This document shows positions 23,490-35,840 of a DNA stretch of 64,000 nt, one piece after another (the first letter of the stretch is position 1; every line of letters starts with the position of its first letter). Source of the stretch: Macropodus opercularis (taxonomy: Eukaryota > Chordata > Actinopteri > Anabantiformes > Osphronemidae); assembly GCA_030770545.1 (NCBI GenBank), contig CM061106.1, positions 4,986,001 through 5,050,000 of the forward strand, read 5' to 3'. The position numbers and the translations under genes are program-made. Below the pieces are notes generated by a model. That model made no database searches and was not told the DNA's origin. It worked only from the letters and a program-made list of their open reading frames with translations.

Positions 23490-25360
23490 AATAACAGCAG
23501 AGGCAGTTAAATACTGAATATTATTTTACATGCACACTTCAAAAGCCTGCTTTACATAATGGTCATTTTATATAAAGATTATGTTATGAATGTTTTGTCT
23601 CTTACTGTCATCTTTCACTTATTTGCATCACTGTACTGTGATAACCTAAAGGATGAGAGAGAGCAGAGACAACAGACAGGTTATCAGATGCATCCTGCCA
23701 GTGGTTTTCATCTGTTTGTTCTTGTTTGCTTATAGTTAACTTTTAGTTTTACATTATTGCTTTGTCTCAGTCATCTTGCTCTTGTTAAACCACGTCTTTG
23801 TATTAAGGTTCATTTGTTCTTAAAATTAGTGTGTTATTAAAATGATTCCACACTATGTCAGTCTGATGGGCTGTGTAAGTTTGAATTTATTTGAGCCCTG
23901 GCGTCATCTAGTGGTAATTATAGCCACCGAACTCTAGTAAATCCTGACCTTTGCTTGATTCAGATTTTTAATACCTTCGGTTTCAGCCTGCGTTGACTGA
24001 TTTTAAAGTGTGAGATCAGATGGACACACGTGTTTAAGCCAAAGTGTAACATGTCCATTAAAGTAGTTCATCCTTATTACTTGATTTGAGTTTAAAGCTA
24101 CAACATTTTTTATTGTTTCAGTTCAGTTTTGTTCAATAAATAACCTTTAATAGGGTAGAGGATAGAAATAGAAATGAAGATGGATGAAGTGATGCCACTA
24201 GAGGAGAAAACCAAAGAAGAAACAATGGAGAACATCTGGTTTATCTGGAAGAAAGTTTAATGAGGTGAAAGAAGGATGCGGGAGGGAGAAGGAGGATGAA
24301 AGATAAGGAAGATCAGCCAGAAAGAGCTGGAACGAGAAAGAGAAGAGAGAAAAGGAACGAGAGGAGGATGAGAGGTGTGAGGAAAACAGCAGAAAGGTCG
24401 AAAGGAAAGAGATTAAAAGGAAGATGGAGAGAGAAGAAAGAGAGAAAGAAAAAAGAAAGAAACCAGCCCTGTTTCTACAGGTTCTTTTGACGTCTGGATT
24501 TAAAGCTCAGACCTTCAGGTCAAACTGCTGATGTGCTGCCACCTGCTGGCTGCTCCTTGTCTGCTCAGCTTTCTCTTCATCAGCACCAACACTCAGGTAG
24601 AAGGTCAGTGGGATTTTCTCCTGTAGCTTGACTGACAGGTTTCAGCTGCTGTGCCAACCTCTGTCTCTGTCCCTGTGTTTAAATCCTTCTCTGTCCAACA
24701 TGTTGATGTGTTCATGGCTCCTTCTCTTGGCAGTTTGTGTTTTGTTGTGGCTGCTGCGTCTGGATGGAGGATGATGAGTCAGTGCAGTGAGTTGAGGAGC
24801 GGAGCTCAGTCTGTCATTGGTTGGAGGCTTGTCAGGGTGTTTCACTATATTGTGCAGCTTGGGCTTCATTTGCAGTCAGGAGGAAGGTAAAGAGCTACTG
24901 AGTGCAAGCCAGTCAGCAGCAGCTCCCAGTATGGACCAGACCAGGAGATTACGGCTGCTGGTCCTTAGCAATAGTGAGGAGTGGAAAACCATCCACAGAT
25001 GGCGAGTTCGCTAAAACATTCACTGTTGATGTGGCCAATGAGACAATGACATGAATAATAGACTCTGCCTCTGTCAGCAAAACGGGTCCCGATCGTACCA
25101 TAATGATGGTAAATCAGGTGGAGGAAACACGTAAAGGACATAAACGCAGCCTCATACGTTTCCCTCGCTGTGGACGAGTCAACACACGTAAACCATTTAT
25201 CCCAGTTCAATGTGATTGTGAGGTGAGCTGCTGGTGACACACTGGAGGAAAGTCTGGCTGTTTAGCCAATGAAAGGGTCAACAAGAGGTGAGGATTCATT
25301 CAAGTGCTTCATTGAGTTCACTAAAGGAAAAAATCCACCGATGGATAAACTTATTTAGTT
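23490..25360. other. Intergenic with purine-rich tract
   Basis: No gene recognised. 24165-24470 is a strongly purine-rich (GA) low-complexity stretch. The rest is ordinary non-coding sequence. Confidence 0.5.
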
Positions 25361-25364
25361 GGAA

Positions 25365-25815
25365 ATACAGTCTGATCCCTTCAACAAGCAGTGGTTGCGT
25401 TTGGAAACAAGCTGGAACTTTTTATTGTGGACGTTGAAACAGGTCGTTTACTACACTCAGTCAAAGACGCCTGCACAGCAAGTGACCCGTCTGTCATTCA
25501 AAGCACACGTTGGAGAATTTTGTGATCACGCTTGTCTTTTTAAAGTTCATCACTCATCCACACAACAGACATCGTTTCTGCTTCAGAGGTTTAGAGCTAG
25601 AAGTTAGTGACCTGAAGCCTCAGACATGTGGGTGAATACATTCAAGTCACTGAATGAAGATTAGGAAAGACTTGCACTGACGAGCAAACACAAGTGGAGA
25701 GAATAAAAAAAACTTTAACACGCAGACCAGCTGATGATCAAAACGTGGAACACGCTTCCTGTCACACACCACACGCTGCAACTCGTGAGGACTACGCTGT
25801 AGATTTATTGGTTCT
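25365..25815 (+). mobile_element. hAT-type transposase relic (GTF2IRD2/ZBED-like), copy 1
   Basis: Decayed frames read SLQQAVVAFGNKLELFIVDV, KDACTASDPS and VGEFCDHACLFK, then after stops and frameshifts LKPQTCG- and RRPADDQNVE-like sequence. These correspond to the C-terminal half of hAT-derived transposases of the GTF2IRD2/EPM2AIP1/ZBED type. A deletion of about 50 bp relative to the copy at 59.1 kb removes part of it. Non-functional. Confidence 0.65.
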
Positions 25816-26882
25816 GGTGTCTGGTGCTTTTATTTTGCCTCTGATCAGTAAAGTGTTAATTATCCACTTTGCATTAGATGAAGTAATAACTCAGCTGTGA
25901 TATATTCATGTAGTTAATAGAACCTAATAATAGAAGTTTATTAACAGTGATGCTCATGTGAGCTGATCAGTTCTACATCATAACACGTTGTCATCAATGG
26001 CTCTTTAGTTGATTGAAATGTGTTCATTCAGCTCTTTTGTCTGGGATGATGGTGCAGCACATTTATATTTAATATACTATAACACTATAAAGAGCTTCCA
26101 CAACACAGTAGAGTTAAGATGTAATGAAACGTGTGTCAGAGACGTGTGATCAGATCAGTGCTGAACTGTCACAGGCAGTGAAGGAATGGATCAGACTAGT
26201 AGACACTGAGAACTTGTGAGTGAGTGAGTCAGGAGGATTCCCATCACTGAGATGTGAGAGTAGAGCTGGGCTTTCCTACCCTAGTCGTCAGCTCTCTGCT
26301 CATTACCTGGATCAGGTGTTCAGTCAGTGAGGAGCTGGGAGAACCAGTTCCCTTTGTGCTTCCCCTCATCTGAAGTAGTAGCTGCTGAAGTAGGACCTTC
26401 CAGGTAACCAGTGAAATAAGGCTGCAGCAGACCTACTGTACAGCGGGTGGCTCTGCATCGGCTAAAGGGGCCTGACCACCTGGTTTCAGTACGAGGAAGA
26501 GACACAATACGCTTAGCGTCAACAAAGCACCAGAGAAATATCAAGCCACCCAACAGCTTCAGCCGTCTCCACTCCGTCTGCGAGCTTTCCCAGGGATCAA
26601 CAGTGATCCAGTCTGATTATCACCAGGCAGTGATCGCTCTCAATCAAATCCTTCTTCTAACCTCCCCCACCAGCGATATGACGCCTTTCACTACGCTGCA
26701 CTGACCTGAGACTGAAGACGACAGATTTGAAGCTGGAAACGCTCAAACTCTGCTGTGTTGCTATCGTGTCCATTATAATTTCATCAGGATGAATAAAGGA
26801 AGCTGAAAATACAGGTTGTTGACGTGTGGTGTATTGTCGAGCGTAGAAACTGAATTAACTTTCACCATATTAGAGTGAACAT

Positions 26883-27005
26883 TGTGATGGACTGGTGACC
26901 TGTCCAGGGTGAAGCCTGCCTCTCCCCAGACGACAGCTGGGATGGGTCCAGCCCCAACAGCCTCACAAGGACAAAGTGGGTCAGAAGATGAGGGAGTGAC
27001 TATGT
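26883..27005 (+). repeat. Common vertebrate dispersed repeat fragment
   Basis: GGTGACCTGTCCAGGGTGAA, then GCCTCTCCCCAGACGACAGC and TGGGATGGGTCCAGCCCC. This is the familiar tail of a very abundant teleost interspersed repeat (retroposon or LINE-tail type). Second copy at 60378-60500. Confidence 0.6.
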
Positions 27006-27639
27006 TTGAGTGATGCTTTACTTAGTTCAACTTGTAGAAATACCCTCATAGTAACAACGTTAATAACACCACGGGTCATTAATACGCACGACTCACCTCA
27101 ATATAGTCACGTACAGATGTTATTAAGAATAAACACACGTCTGCAATTAAAACTTATCACTTAAAAAATGATGATGTTTTCAATTCTAACCTTAAATTCA
27201 TATTCAAAGTGAGTCAGTGACACATTTGATCACGTTCTGGTTGTTTCATTGAAGGTGTCAGGGAACGAACAGCGTCCTCACATAGCAGAGGATAACATGA
27301 AAGCTTAAAGTAAAACTATAAAAGAAAAAACAATCAATATAAATAAATAAAAATAATTATTGTGGACTGTGCTCATTGTCTGTGGGCTGTTGTTGAGTGA
27401 TGCTGCCTCTGATGAAAACGTTAGAAGGTGAGTGTGTCCTGTTAAACTCCCTCCTCACCACCACCCCCTTCTCCTGCAGGACAACTTTACTCTGCATCCA
27501 CTGGGTTTGTATTGAATGATGCTCAGTAAAATCAAACTGATTCTACAGTATAAATATATAAACGTAGCCGCGTCAGAAAAACAAGGAAATAGAAGCAAAG
27601 GCTGTTGATTCTAAATGAAGAGGTTTCACTTCTCTGTGG

Positions 27640-27812
27640 CGAGTAGAGAGTAGTTCCTCACATTATCCAGCGAGTGGCGCTGTAGCTCTATGGCTGATGG
27701 CAGCGCTCGCCAGAAAAGTAATTCGCACAATTGACGTCATCAGCCAACGACATATTACGTTTAAGCACCTTCCGCCACGACGGGAAACAATAGGCAGCGA
27801 GTCGTCGTAAGT
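27640..27812 (+). promoter_or_regulatory. Likely zinc-finger gene promoter and non-coding first exon, copy 1
   Basis: A CpG-containing segment with a perfect CRE, TGACGTCA, at 27732-27739 and a possible first-exon donor TC|GTAAGT at 27807. Both are preserved in the second copy (60834 and 60894), although flanking bases differ. The coding exon lies about 2.2 kb downstream. The transcription start is not visible from sequence alone. Confidence 0.4.
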
Positions 27813-28100
27813 GTTGTATTGAGTCCATTATTCAACGTGATCGACTGGATGGAAGGAGTTTTCTTCGCTCGAGGCTGTGAAGTATGTTGGGACACGGAGT
27901 CTCTGTTTGCGGAAGTAGCTGCACCAGTTAGCTACAAAGCTCGTAGGTCGCTCCGACTCAAACCCACGGGTCGTTTTATTGAGTAGAGATGTGCTTTGTA
28001 GCGGATGCTCTTGTTCCGTGTTGTAGTGTGTTGTGGACTATTCAGTTGTGTTAGTTCTTAGTGTTGTTTAAGAGCAGACACTACTGTTGTCTTTGTTCCT

Positions 28101-28489
28101 GGTGTTCTGTATTAATGAGTGACCACGTTAACTGGTGACCGACTTCCGAATGGTTGCTCGTAGTTACGGCAGATGTTTGAAGGCGGAACAGAGCCTGTTA
28201 GTACTATTCACTGCGTTTCATTGGCTTTATGCCATCTAAACAAACTGCTGTTGACAACCTTTGGAGTTTTACCAGAAATAATTTGACGCAGTCTGAAAGT
28301 CGCTCGTACCACGGAAGTGGTTTAAACAAAAACCGTTTTTTTAGATGGCGTAAACACAGTAAAACACCTGACAAGGCAGTGACTAGGACTAACAGGCTCT
28401 GTTCCGCCTTCAAACATCTGCCGTAACTACGAGCAACCATTTGGAAGTCGGTCACCAGTTAACGTGGTCACTCGTTAATACGGAACACC
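28101..28489. mobile_element. Foldback element with 108-bp inverted arms, copy 1
   Basis: Arms at 28101-28208 and 28382-28489 are near-perfect inverted repeats (GGTGTTC, then GTATTAA, GAGTGACCACGTTAACTGG) around a 173-bp spacer. A 65-codon frame through spacer and arm exists in both genomic copies, but most differences change amino acids, so it is unlikely to code. No clear target-site duplication. It is probably a MITE/foldback element that inserted before the block was duplicated. Confidence 0.8.
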
Positions 28490-30035
28490 GGTAACTTCCA
28501 GTGCACATCGTATTGTAGTTGCTGGTTCAAAGCTAGAGGCCAGAGATCAGGTGTCCAGGTGTTGTTCATGGTCCAGTCAATAGAACCAAGACATTTATTT
28601 GATGTTGACCAACTGAGCGTCTCAGAGACAGATGTGTCTTTAGTGTTGCGTTCACTGTCACTACGTTAAAGCTGTTCTCTGTATGTGAACAGTGGGAAAT
28701 AAAGGGGCCATAAACTGTAGAGCTGCCTGTGTCTGGTCTCTTATTCTACACCTGGACACATATATATATAAAGTTACTACTCAGCTTGTTGAGTTTTTCA
28801 AAGCTAATATTTAGTTAATGATCTTGTTTTACCACCGTCCATCATAAAAATCTGATTTCCACTATTCACCTTTAAAACATATTGTTGAAAGTTGTGATTA
28901 TGGTCCTGAATGTTTGTTGTGGTGTGAACGTGGCTTCTAATGCTTCTATTCATAGCAGTGTCATCATGTCAGTGTCAGCACAGAGCAGCGTTCTTCTTTG
29001 CTGGTAGCAGAGCAGTCAGTGTCAGTGCATGTGTGTGTGTGAGTGTGTCTTCATTGCTGTGTGTGTCAGTGTGGTTCCTTCCTTTTCCCGGTTTCCAGGT
29101 TTCCTACACCAACAGTCTCTCTCTTCATTCTGCTCTATGACCTTGTCTCCTTTCTCCCCATGTAGGACTTTTCCTCTTTCTTCTTCTTCTTCCTCTGTAG
29201 CTGTGACTGTGGCCGTGGAACAGGGTGATGTTGATTGGACGTTTGAGTTGTGGGGGTTGATGGAGGTCTGGTGTTTAGCTAAGTGGACTGTGGTGGAGGT
29301 TGTTGTTGTGGTTTCTTCTCATGACGTTGTCTAATGGCTGTTTGGTTTTCAAAAATCCTTTTGAGCTTTTCTAAAACTCCGGCCATGTAAAGAATAACCA
29401 GATTCTTCCGTTGGCTCTAGTCTCAGGCTGTTCTGTTCCTTTTCCTGGGCTGAGACGCAGCCTTGCTGAAGGCCCATCTGGGGCCACGGGTCCTGATAGC
29501 TGTCCTTAGATGCATGTTTTCCTCTTTCTTGCCTCAGTGGAAGGTTTTCCGCAGGTTTCTACAAAAAGTCGTCCAGTTGCCATGACTCAACTTTCAGAAA
29601 ACTTCACCTGGATGACTGAGAATCTCCACAGACTTGCTTTAGTTCTGTTTCCCTTCCTACTTTCTAAGTTCTTTTCTAATTTTAATACTGACTCATACTA
29701 TCATTCAGGAAATATATGTATATATTTACCTTTACTGTTTCCCACGACACAGCACTACGTGTACTTTATACAGTCACAGACGTCTCTGTAAGAGTTTGAT
29801 GCCATATTATAGATGATGAAAACTTTCTGCAGATGTATGAGAAGGAAAACTTTCAACTCACCAGTTTCCATCTTTATGTTTTGGACTTTGCAGGATGCAT
29901 CAGATGGAGACCAGAGACAATGCCTTTGATCTATTTTGAGATACAGCTACACTCAGAGCTTTCCTATGCAGGACAACTTTACTTTTGGTCTGTTCATCAG
30001 TTTCCCTTTAATTTCTCTCCACAGCAACCAGGACC

Positions 30036-33000
30036 ATGGCAGATCAGTACAAGTTGGAACTGAAAGTAGAGGATGTGGACATTTATCAATACCAGACCAA
30101 GAGCGATATGGAGAAGCTGGACCCGAGTTTTACAGAGCAGAACGACTCCATTAGTGGAATTAAGGAGGAACAGCAGGAGCAGAGTTTATCCGAGCAAGAC
30201 TGGTCCAGTAATGGAATTAAGGAGGAAAAGCAGGACCCGAGTTTAACCGAGCAGGACCGATCCACTAGAATGAAGGAGCAGCAGGACAACGACCACGATG
30301 GAGCCACAGACCAACAGGTCGGTGCTGATCAGTTCACCGCTAAAAGCGGCTCATAGCGACACTAAAAGCCTGAACATGAGCCTCAGGCTCCGTCTGTCAC
30401 CAGAACAAAGTGGTTGGTGTCAAACCTAGGAAGCAGTTTAGTCTTTGTCGGGCTGCAGACGTGGTGGGAGCCAACATGGCGGCTTTTCCCCGATGCTTTA
30501 GTGAAAACCCAGCAAACGAGTGTGGCTGGAAAAGCTTTGACTAAACAGTGATGATCCCAGAGGAAACATTAGAACAGACGTCCAACGATGTAGCAGCGAA
30601 ATCTGGTTGATGCAGCTTGAACAGGACAGAAAAGAAGAACGAGCTTCAACAAAGAGATAAATGTATCAGTTAAAACATGAGGAAGCTCATTTAAATATCC
30701 AGGTCAGCGGAAAATGATGAGTCACAGGATTGTTGTGCTTTTCTTCCCCTTTCACTGTTTGTAGGAAGCTCAGGTATGAATGGAGTTAATTTCTATCACA
30801 GGTCCTTCAAATGACTTAGTTCACCTGTTGCCATGTCTCTAATGCTGCTATTCAGCAGTTTAGCTGTTTATGTAATATTAAATATTCACCACAATAGAAA
30901 TGATGAATGAATTCAAAGGAAAACCCAGTTTGTAGTGGGAGGCCCTGGTCTTGGAGGAGTTAGTGTATATGGAGTTATTCTAGGTTATAGCTCGATAATT
31001 TCCATTTACAGTGCTGCTAGTATCTATATATACAATTTAAATACAACTATGAACATTAGTATTTTTCCACACACAATGTCATGCTTTGTGTGAACATGTA
31101 GATTCTTGCATCTTGTTTTTTAACTAGAGGTATTTAGACGCTTTTTGGCAAACTGTTCTATTATATTACTTTTACATAGCAGATAATTCTCACCTGATCT
31201 CAGTATCGATTCTTCTATTTCTTTCAACATCTACACAAACAGATTAATGCTATGTTACCATGTGAGCCTAACTAATGTACATAATACTTATCTTAACCTG
31301 CTTTTGTTTGTTACATTATTACCATCACAATGTAATTTGATCCTCGTTGACATTATAGTGCAGCAGTAAAACACCTTTACAGAGAAAGTAATTTGATGTC
31401 ACAGAGGACAATGACTTCTATCCCATTAAACTCGTCACCATGGTCACAGTCACCCTACACTAGTCTTTAATGTCTGCTCATCATACTGTACATATGTGAC
31501 TGATGCTACCTAGTACTGATCTTACTCTTTTTGCTGCATACTCTGAGTTTGCTCTCTCTGCAGACATTGGTGAAGGATCCGTCACAAGAATAATGTACTG
31601 GAAAAAAATATGTGTATTGTTGCGACCGGCAGCTTTGTGGGTGCGGCTGCTGTTCCGCTGTTGAAAATGTTGTTTTTTACTGTGTGTTGTGTTGTGTGTA
31701 CATAAAGTGGTTTTGAGCAGCACTGTGAGGGGAAGTGCTGGGTGTAGAAGAGAGCTTCACCTTGTTAGCTCATAGATTGTAACAATCGCTGGGTTTGAGT
31801 CAACACTATCTGCTAATTCTGACTTGACCTGGAGACAGTGGCCACGCTGTCAACTTCTCTTTTCGTTCATGGTGAGAGTGAGGCCACAGGTCTGCTGCTT
31901 CTGGTGAAATATAAAATAGCTTTTTGGTACGTTTATATTTTATGCTGCTGTCAACAGTGTTGATGGGCAGCACGTTATTGATTTCATGACTGTGGGGCCA
32001 GTGCAAATTTGAACACGTGCCGCAACAGGAAACATTAGAACAGACGTCCAGCGACGTAGCAGTGAAATATGGTTGATGCAGCTTGAACAGGATGGAATAG
32101 AACGAACTTCAAAGTTTTAGAGCGTTTATTGTCATATGTGCATTTGGAAAGCAAGTGTCCCTGTACAATGAAATTCTTACTTTGCTGTTCACAGTGAACT
32201 TTGGTAAGCATAAAAAAGTAAGCATAATTTAAAAAATAAAGTACAAACTGTATAGTAATAACTATAAGAAGATTAGCTATACACTGATAATAATAATAAT
32301 AATATTAATAATAATAGCAGTGGTTATTTAAAAGGATGTGTTGTGTTGTTACAGTGAAAAGTTCCAAGTAAAGTGACATGTGCACACACTAGCAGCAGCA
32401 TCAGTTGCAGTCAGACCAGAGTGAGTCCATTGGTTAACTGTTCAGGAGTCTGATGGCTGAAGGAAAAAATAAGTTTCTGAGTCTTGAGGTCCTGCATTTC
32501 AGACTCCAGTACCTCCGACCTGAGGGGAGAAGTGTAAACAGTCCATGTTGGGGCTGGGTGGAGTCCTTGAGAATGGAGGCAGCTCCTATGGACTCTGCAG
32601 AGAGGGCAGTGAAGTCCTGATGATCCTCTCAGCTGTCTTCACCATCTCTCTGCAGGCGTTTGCGGTTTGTCACAGTTGCGCTGCCGTACCACACAGTGAT
32701 GCAGTTGGTCAAGATGCTCTCAACTGTTCAGCTGTAGAAGTTGCTGAGGATCTTCGGTGACATACCAAACTCCCTCAGCCTCCTCAGAAAATACAGCCGC
32801 TGTTGTGCTTTCTTGACCAACTGTGTGGTGTTGAGAGTCCAGGTGAGGTCCTCACTGATGTGGACCCCGAAGTACTTGAAGCTGCTCATCCTCTCCACTT
32901 CAAGCTTCCGGATGAACAGTGGCTGATGAGGTCTCCTCTCTTTTGTCATCATCTCCTTCATCTTGTCTGTGTTGAGGGTGAGGTTGTTGTCCTCACACTA

Positions 33001-35840
33001 TGTCACCAGACTGGCCACCTCCCTCCTGTAGGCTGCTTCATCTCCCCCAGTGATCCTTCCTATCACTGCAGTGTCATCAGCGAACTTCAGGAGGATGTTG
33101 GACAATCGCGTGAATATAGAGGATGGGGCTGAGGACACACCCCTGTGGGGCCAGTGTTTATTGTGGTGGTGTCTGATGTCCTGTTTCTGATCCTGACAGA
33201 CTGGGGCCTGCCTGTCAGGAAGTCCAGGAGCCAGTCACAGAGTATGGGGTGCAGTCCAGTGTAGACAGTTTGTGAGTGAGCTTGTGGGGGAAGACCGTGT
33301 TAAAGGCAGAGCTGTAATCGATAAAGAGCATCCTGATATAGGACTCTTTATGCTCTAGGTGAGAGAGGGAGATGTGAAGGGAAGCAGCGATGGCGTCTGA
33401 GGTGGACCTGTTGGGCCGGTATGCATAATGTAAAGGGTCCAGCATGTCTGGCTCACTGTTCTGGATGTGGGCCAGCACCACTCTCTCAAAGCACTTCATT
33501 ATGATTGGAGTGAGAGCTACTGGCCTATAGTCATTCAGGCAGGTTGGGGGGCTCTTCTTGACCAGAGGAACGATCGTCGTGGCCTTGTAGCAGGTCGGTA
33601 CGATGCTCTGGCTGAGGGAGAGGTTGAAGATGGAGGTGAGGACATCAGCCTGCTGTGTAGCACAGGCTCTGAGGACCCGCCCAGACATGTTGTCTGGGCC
33701 AGCTGGCTTGCGAGGGTTGATCCTCCTGAGGGCTTTGCGTGTCTCAGCTGATGCTATTATAGGTAGGGTGGTATATATCCAGTAGCGCCTGCCTGTTGTA
33801 TTTTAGCAGTGCATGGGAAAACCAAACATAAACAGAAGACAACAAAAAGCTGGCATTCGGGGGCGGAACAAGCATTTGGGGATCCTCTGCCATTCCTCCT
33901 TGCTGATCCTCTCCAGTTCTGTCAGGTTGGATGGTGGGCAGCCATTTTCATAATATAAAATAGCTTTTTGGTACGTGTGTATTTTATGCTGCTGTCAACA
34001 GTGTTGATTGGCTGCACGTTATTGATTTTATGACAGTGGGGCCAGTGCTACAAGAGGAAACATTAGAACAGACGTCCAGTGACGTAGCAGCGAAATATGG
34101 CTGATGCAGCTTGAACAGGATGGAAAATAAGAACAAACTTTAACAAAGGAGGAAAGAAACAAATAGAAACAGTCACCACACTAGAAACCAGTTAAAATGG
34201 AGAAAGGTTGACTCACCTTTTGTAGCACGAAGAGTGTGAAGAGTTTGCTTGTGAGGTTGAGAGAATCTCAAAGCTACAAGTCCATTGCAATAGATCTGAA
34301 GGTTCCTGTGTCCACTGTGCACGATATCATCCAGAAGTTTACTTGTTCACACAGAATTTATTGTGGTTCTGTCACATTTCAGTATTTGACCTTTACCTCA
34401 TGTGTCTGACAATCTGGAACTATGTTTCACCCTGATTACAGTTAACTTCAGTTTTAACAATTATCTTCATCATGTAAGATAAACTATCATCTGCTAACAC
34501 TCATCATAATTATTATGAAACGTATCCTACAGTTATTGTAGAATTATGAATCTGAGTGTGAAATGATGAGTTTTACTCTTATACAGGTTTAATTCAATGC
34601 ATCAATATTGTTTTTCAGTCCAGTTTCCACCTCCTCTTCCTCTGACTACTTGCAGTTTTTACAGGCTTCTCTTCTTACTCTCTTCTCTCGTCAACCTGGG
34701 TGACAGGCAACCGACTTCCATCACAGCTACTCCTTTCACTAGCTGTTCACTTTCCAGTAGAAGCTCTGTCGTCTCCTTGGCTTCGACATTATTTGGTTTA
34801 CTCATCTGCTGAGGGGATGTGTGTTTGGATGACTCGTCCTATGCGTGTTTTTCTGTGAAGGCTTTTTAAAAGGCTCATACTTCTTTCTTTAACTGTATCT
34901 GCTTCTTTGGTTACTATTTGGCCTTTGGTGCTCAAAACTACTCCTCATTACTTCTCCAGCTTTGAGGCTTATAAGGTCTAGAGTATATAAACCTAATTCT
35001 TCCTCATATCGCCACCGGAGTTGAAATTTACCATTACCATCGTCCATTCCTCCTGGCTCTGCAACAGAAGTTCTGGGGACCTTGCTGTCTTTTGGTATTG
35101 TAGCTATTTGTAATTAATTTTCTCCTCTTCTATATCTGTCACTGTAGAAACCCAGAGGGAGAAGGACTTCAAGGCTGCATCTCTGTCAGCAATGTGACCA
35201 AACCTTCACCAGCCCATCAGAACTAAAGAAGCCTCAGAAGGTTCACTCTGGAGATAAACCATACAGCTGTGACCAGTGTGGAAAAGTTTTCACTTGGAGA
35301 GATGGTTTGAAAATCCACTGTCACATTAACACTGGAGAGAAACCTCACTCGTGTAAACAGTGTGGAAAAGCATTCACTCACCGCAGTAGCTTACTGCAAC
35401 ACCAACGGATTCACACTGGAGAGAAACCTCACATGTGTGAACAATGTGGAAAAGCATTCACTCAGCGCAGTCACTTAGTAACACACCAGCGTGTTCACAC
35501 TGGAGAGAAACCTCACTCATGTGAACAGTGTGGAAAAGCATTCACCAAAATCGGCTCCTTACTGAAACACCAACGGATTCACACCGGAGAGAAACCACAC
35601 TGGTGTGAACAGTGTGGAAAAACATTCACTCTGCGCTGTAACTTACTGACACACCAACGTATTCACACTGGAGAGAAACCTCACTCATGTGAACAGTGTG
35701 GAAAAGTATTCTCCCGCTTAGACAGTTTACAAACACATCAGCGCATTCACACTGGAAAGAAACCTTACTGGTGTGAACAGTGTGGAAAAACGTTTTCTTG
35801 TTCTTCGAGCCTAAAGAGTCACCAGCGCATTCACATTTGA
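30036..35840 (+). CDS. C2H2 zinc-finger protein, two coding exons
   Basis: Exon A (30036-30317; acceptor CTCCACAG at 30024, ATG in ACCATGG context) encodes 94 residues: MADQYKLELKVEDVDIYQ, then three acidic repeats of about 19 residues (TEQ...GIKEEQQ type). It ends in phase 0 at CAG|GTCGGT. Exon B (35148-35840, acceptor CACTGTAG) opens in phase 0 with KPRGRRTSRLHLCQQC and holds eight finger units. The first lacks a zinc-binding His (ELKKPQKVH) and the second ends HCHIN with Asn for the last His. Units 3-8 are canonical CxxC...HxxxH fingers joined by TGEKP-type linkers. Joined, the protein is about 324 residues, presumably nuclear and DNA-binding. A TGA after the last His truncates the array, and a decayed ninth finger follows. 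The 4.8-kb intron is full of repeats, so the pairing of exons is inferred from phase and order. Confidence 0.7.
31915..32116. repeat. 200-bp repeat on the left side of the LINE
   Basis: AGCTTTTTGGTACG...TTATTGATTTCATGACTG... and AGGAAACATTAGAACAGACG recur at 33951-34148 on the other side of the LINE. The second part also occurs at 30560-30654. Confidence 0.85.
32113..33775 (-). mobile_element. L2-like (CR1/L2 group) LINE, 3' half
   Basis: Minus strand. 33688-33215 encodes reverse transcriptase: SIVPTCYKATTIVPLVKK, LNDYRPVALT, HYAYRPNRSTSDAI and RMLFIDYSSAFNT. After a gap, 32961-32728 encodes the end (SFKYFGVHISEDLTW, KKAQQRLYFLRRLREFGMSP), followed by decayed GRRYRS-type sequence to about 32430. 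The 3' region includes a TAA-rich tract (32287-32318). Frameshifts and deletion of the catalytic FADD segment make it inactive. It sits in the zinc-finger intron and is flanked by copies of a 200-bp repeat. Confidence 0.85.
33951..34148. repeat. 200-bp repeat on the right side of the LINE
   Basis: Partner of 31915-32116, same orientation. The stretch 34150-35147 to the zinc-finger exon shows no recognised gene. Confidence 0.85.

Larger units (their letters stand above)
25360..30540 (+). repeat. Segmental duplication, copy 1 (pair at 59095-63505)
   Basis: A block of several kilobases recurs in the same orientation about 34 kb away. Shared order: hAT relic, dispersed repeat, CRE promoter, foldback element, CTT tract, zinc-finger N-terminal exon. 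The copies differ by indels. Copy 1 alone has about 190 bp at 25930-26120, about 90 bp at 26545-26640, about 400 bp at 27066-27465 and about 120 bp near 29530-29650. Copy 2 alone has about 50 bp near 59232-59282 and about 130 bp near 62200-62335. Confidence 0.95.

Noticed and set aside
24296..24490. Charged 64-codon frame
   Set aside because: Low-complexity purine-rich DNA giving Arg/Lys/Glu strings.
26320..26553. Minus-strand frame shared with 59907-60155
   Set aside because: Shared only because the block is duplicated. No recognisable domain, and no exon signals that I trust.
28229..28426. 65-codon frame conserved in both duplicated blocks (also 61336-61533)
   Set aside because: It lies in the spacer and arm of a foldback element, and the differences between copies mostly change amino acids, as expected of non-coding duplicated DNA.
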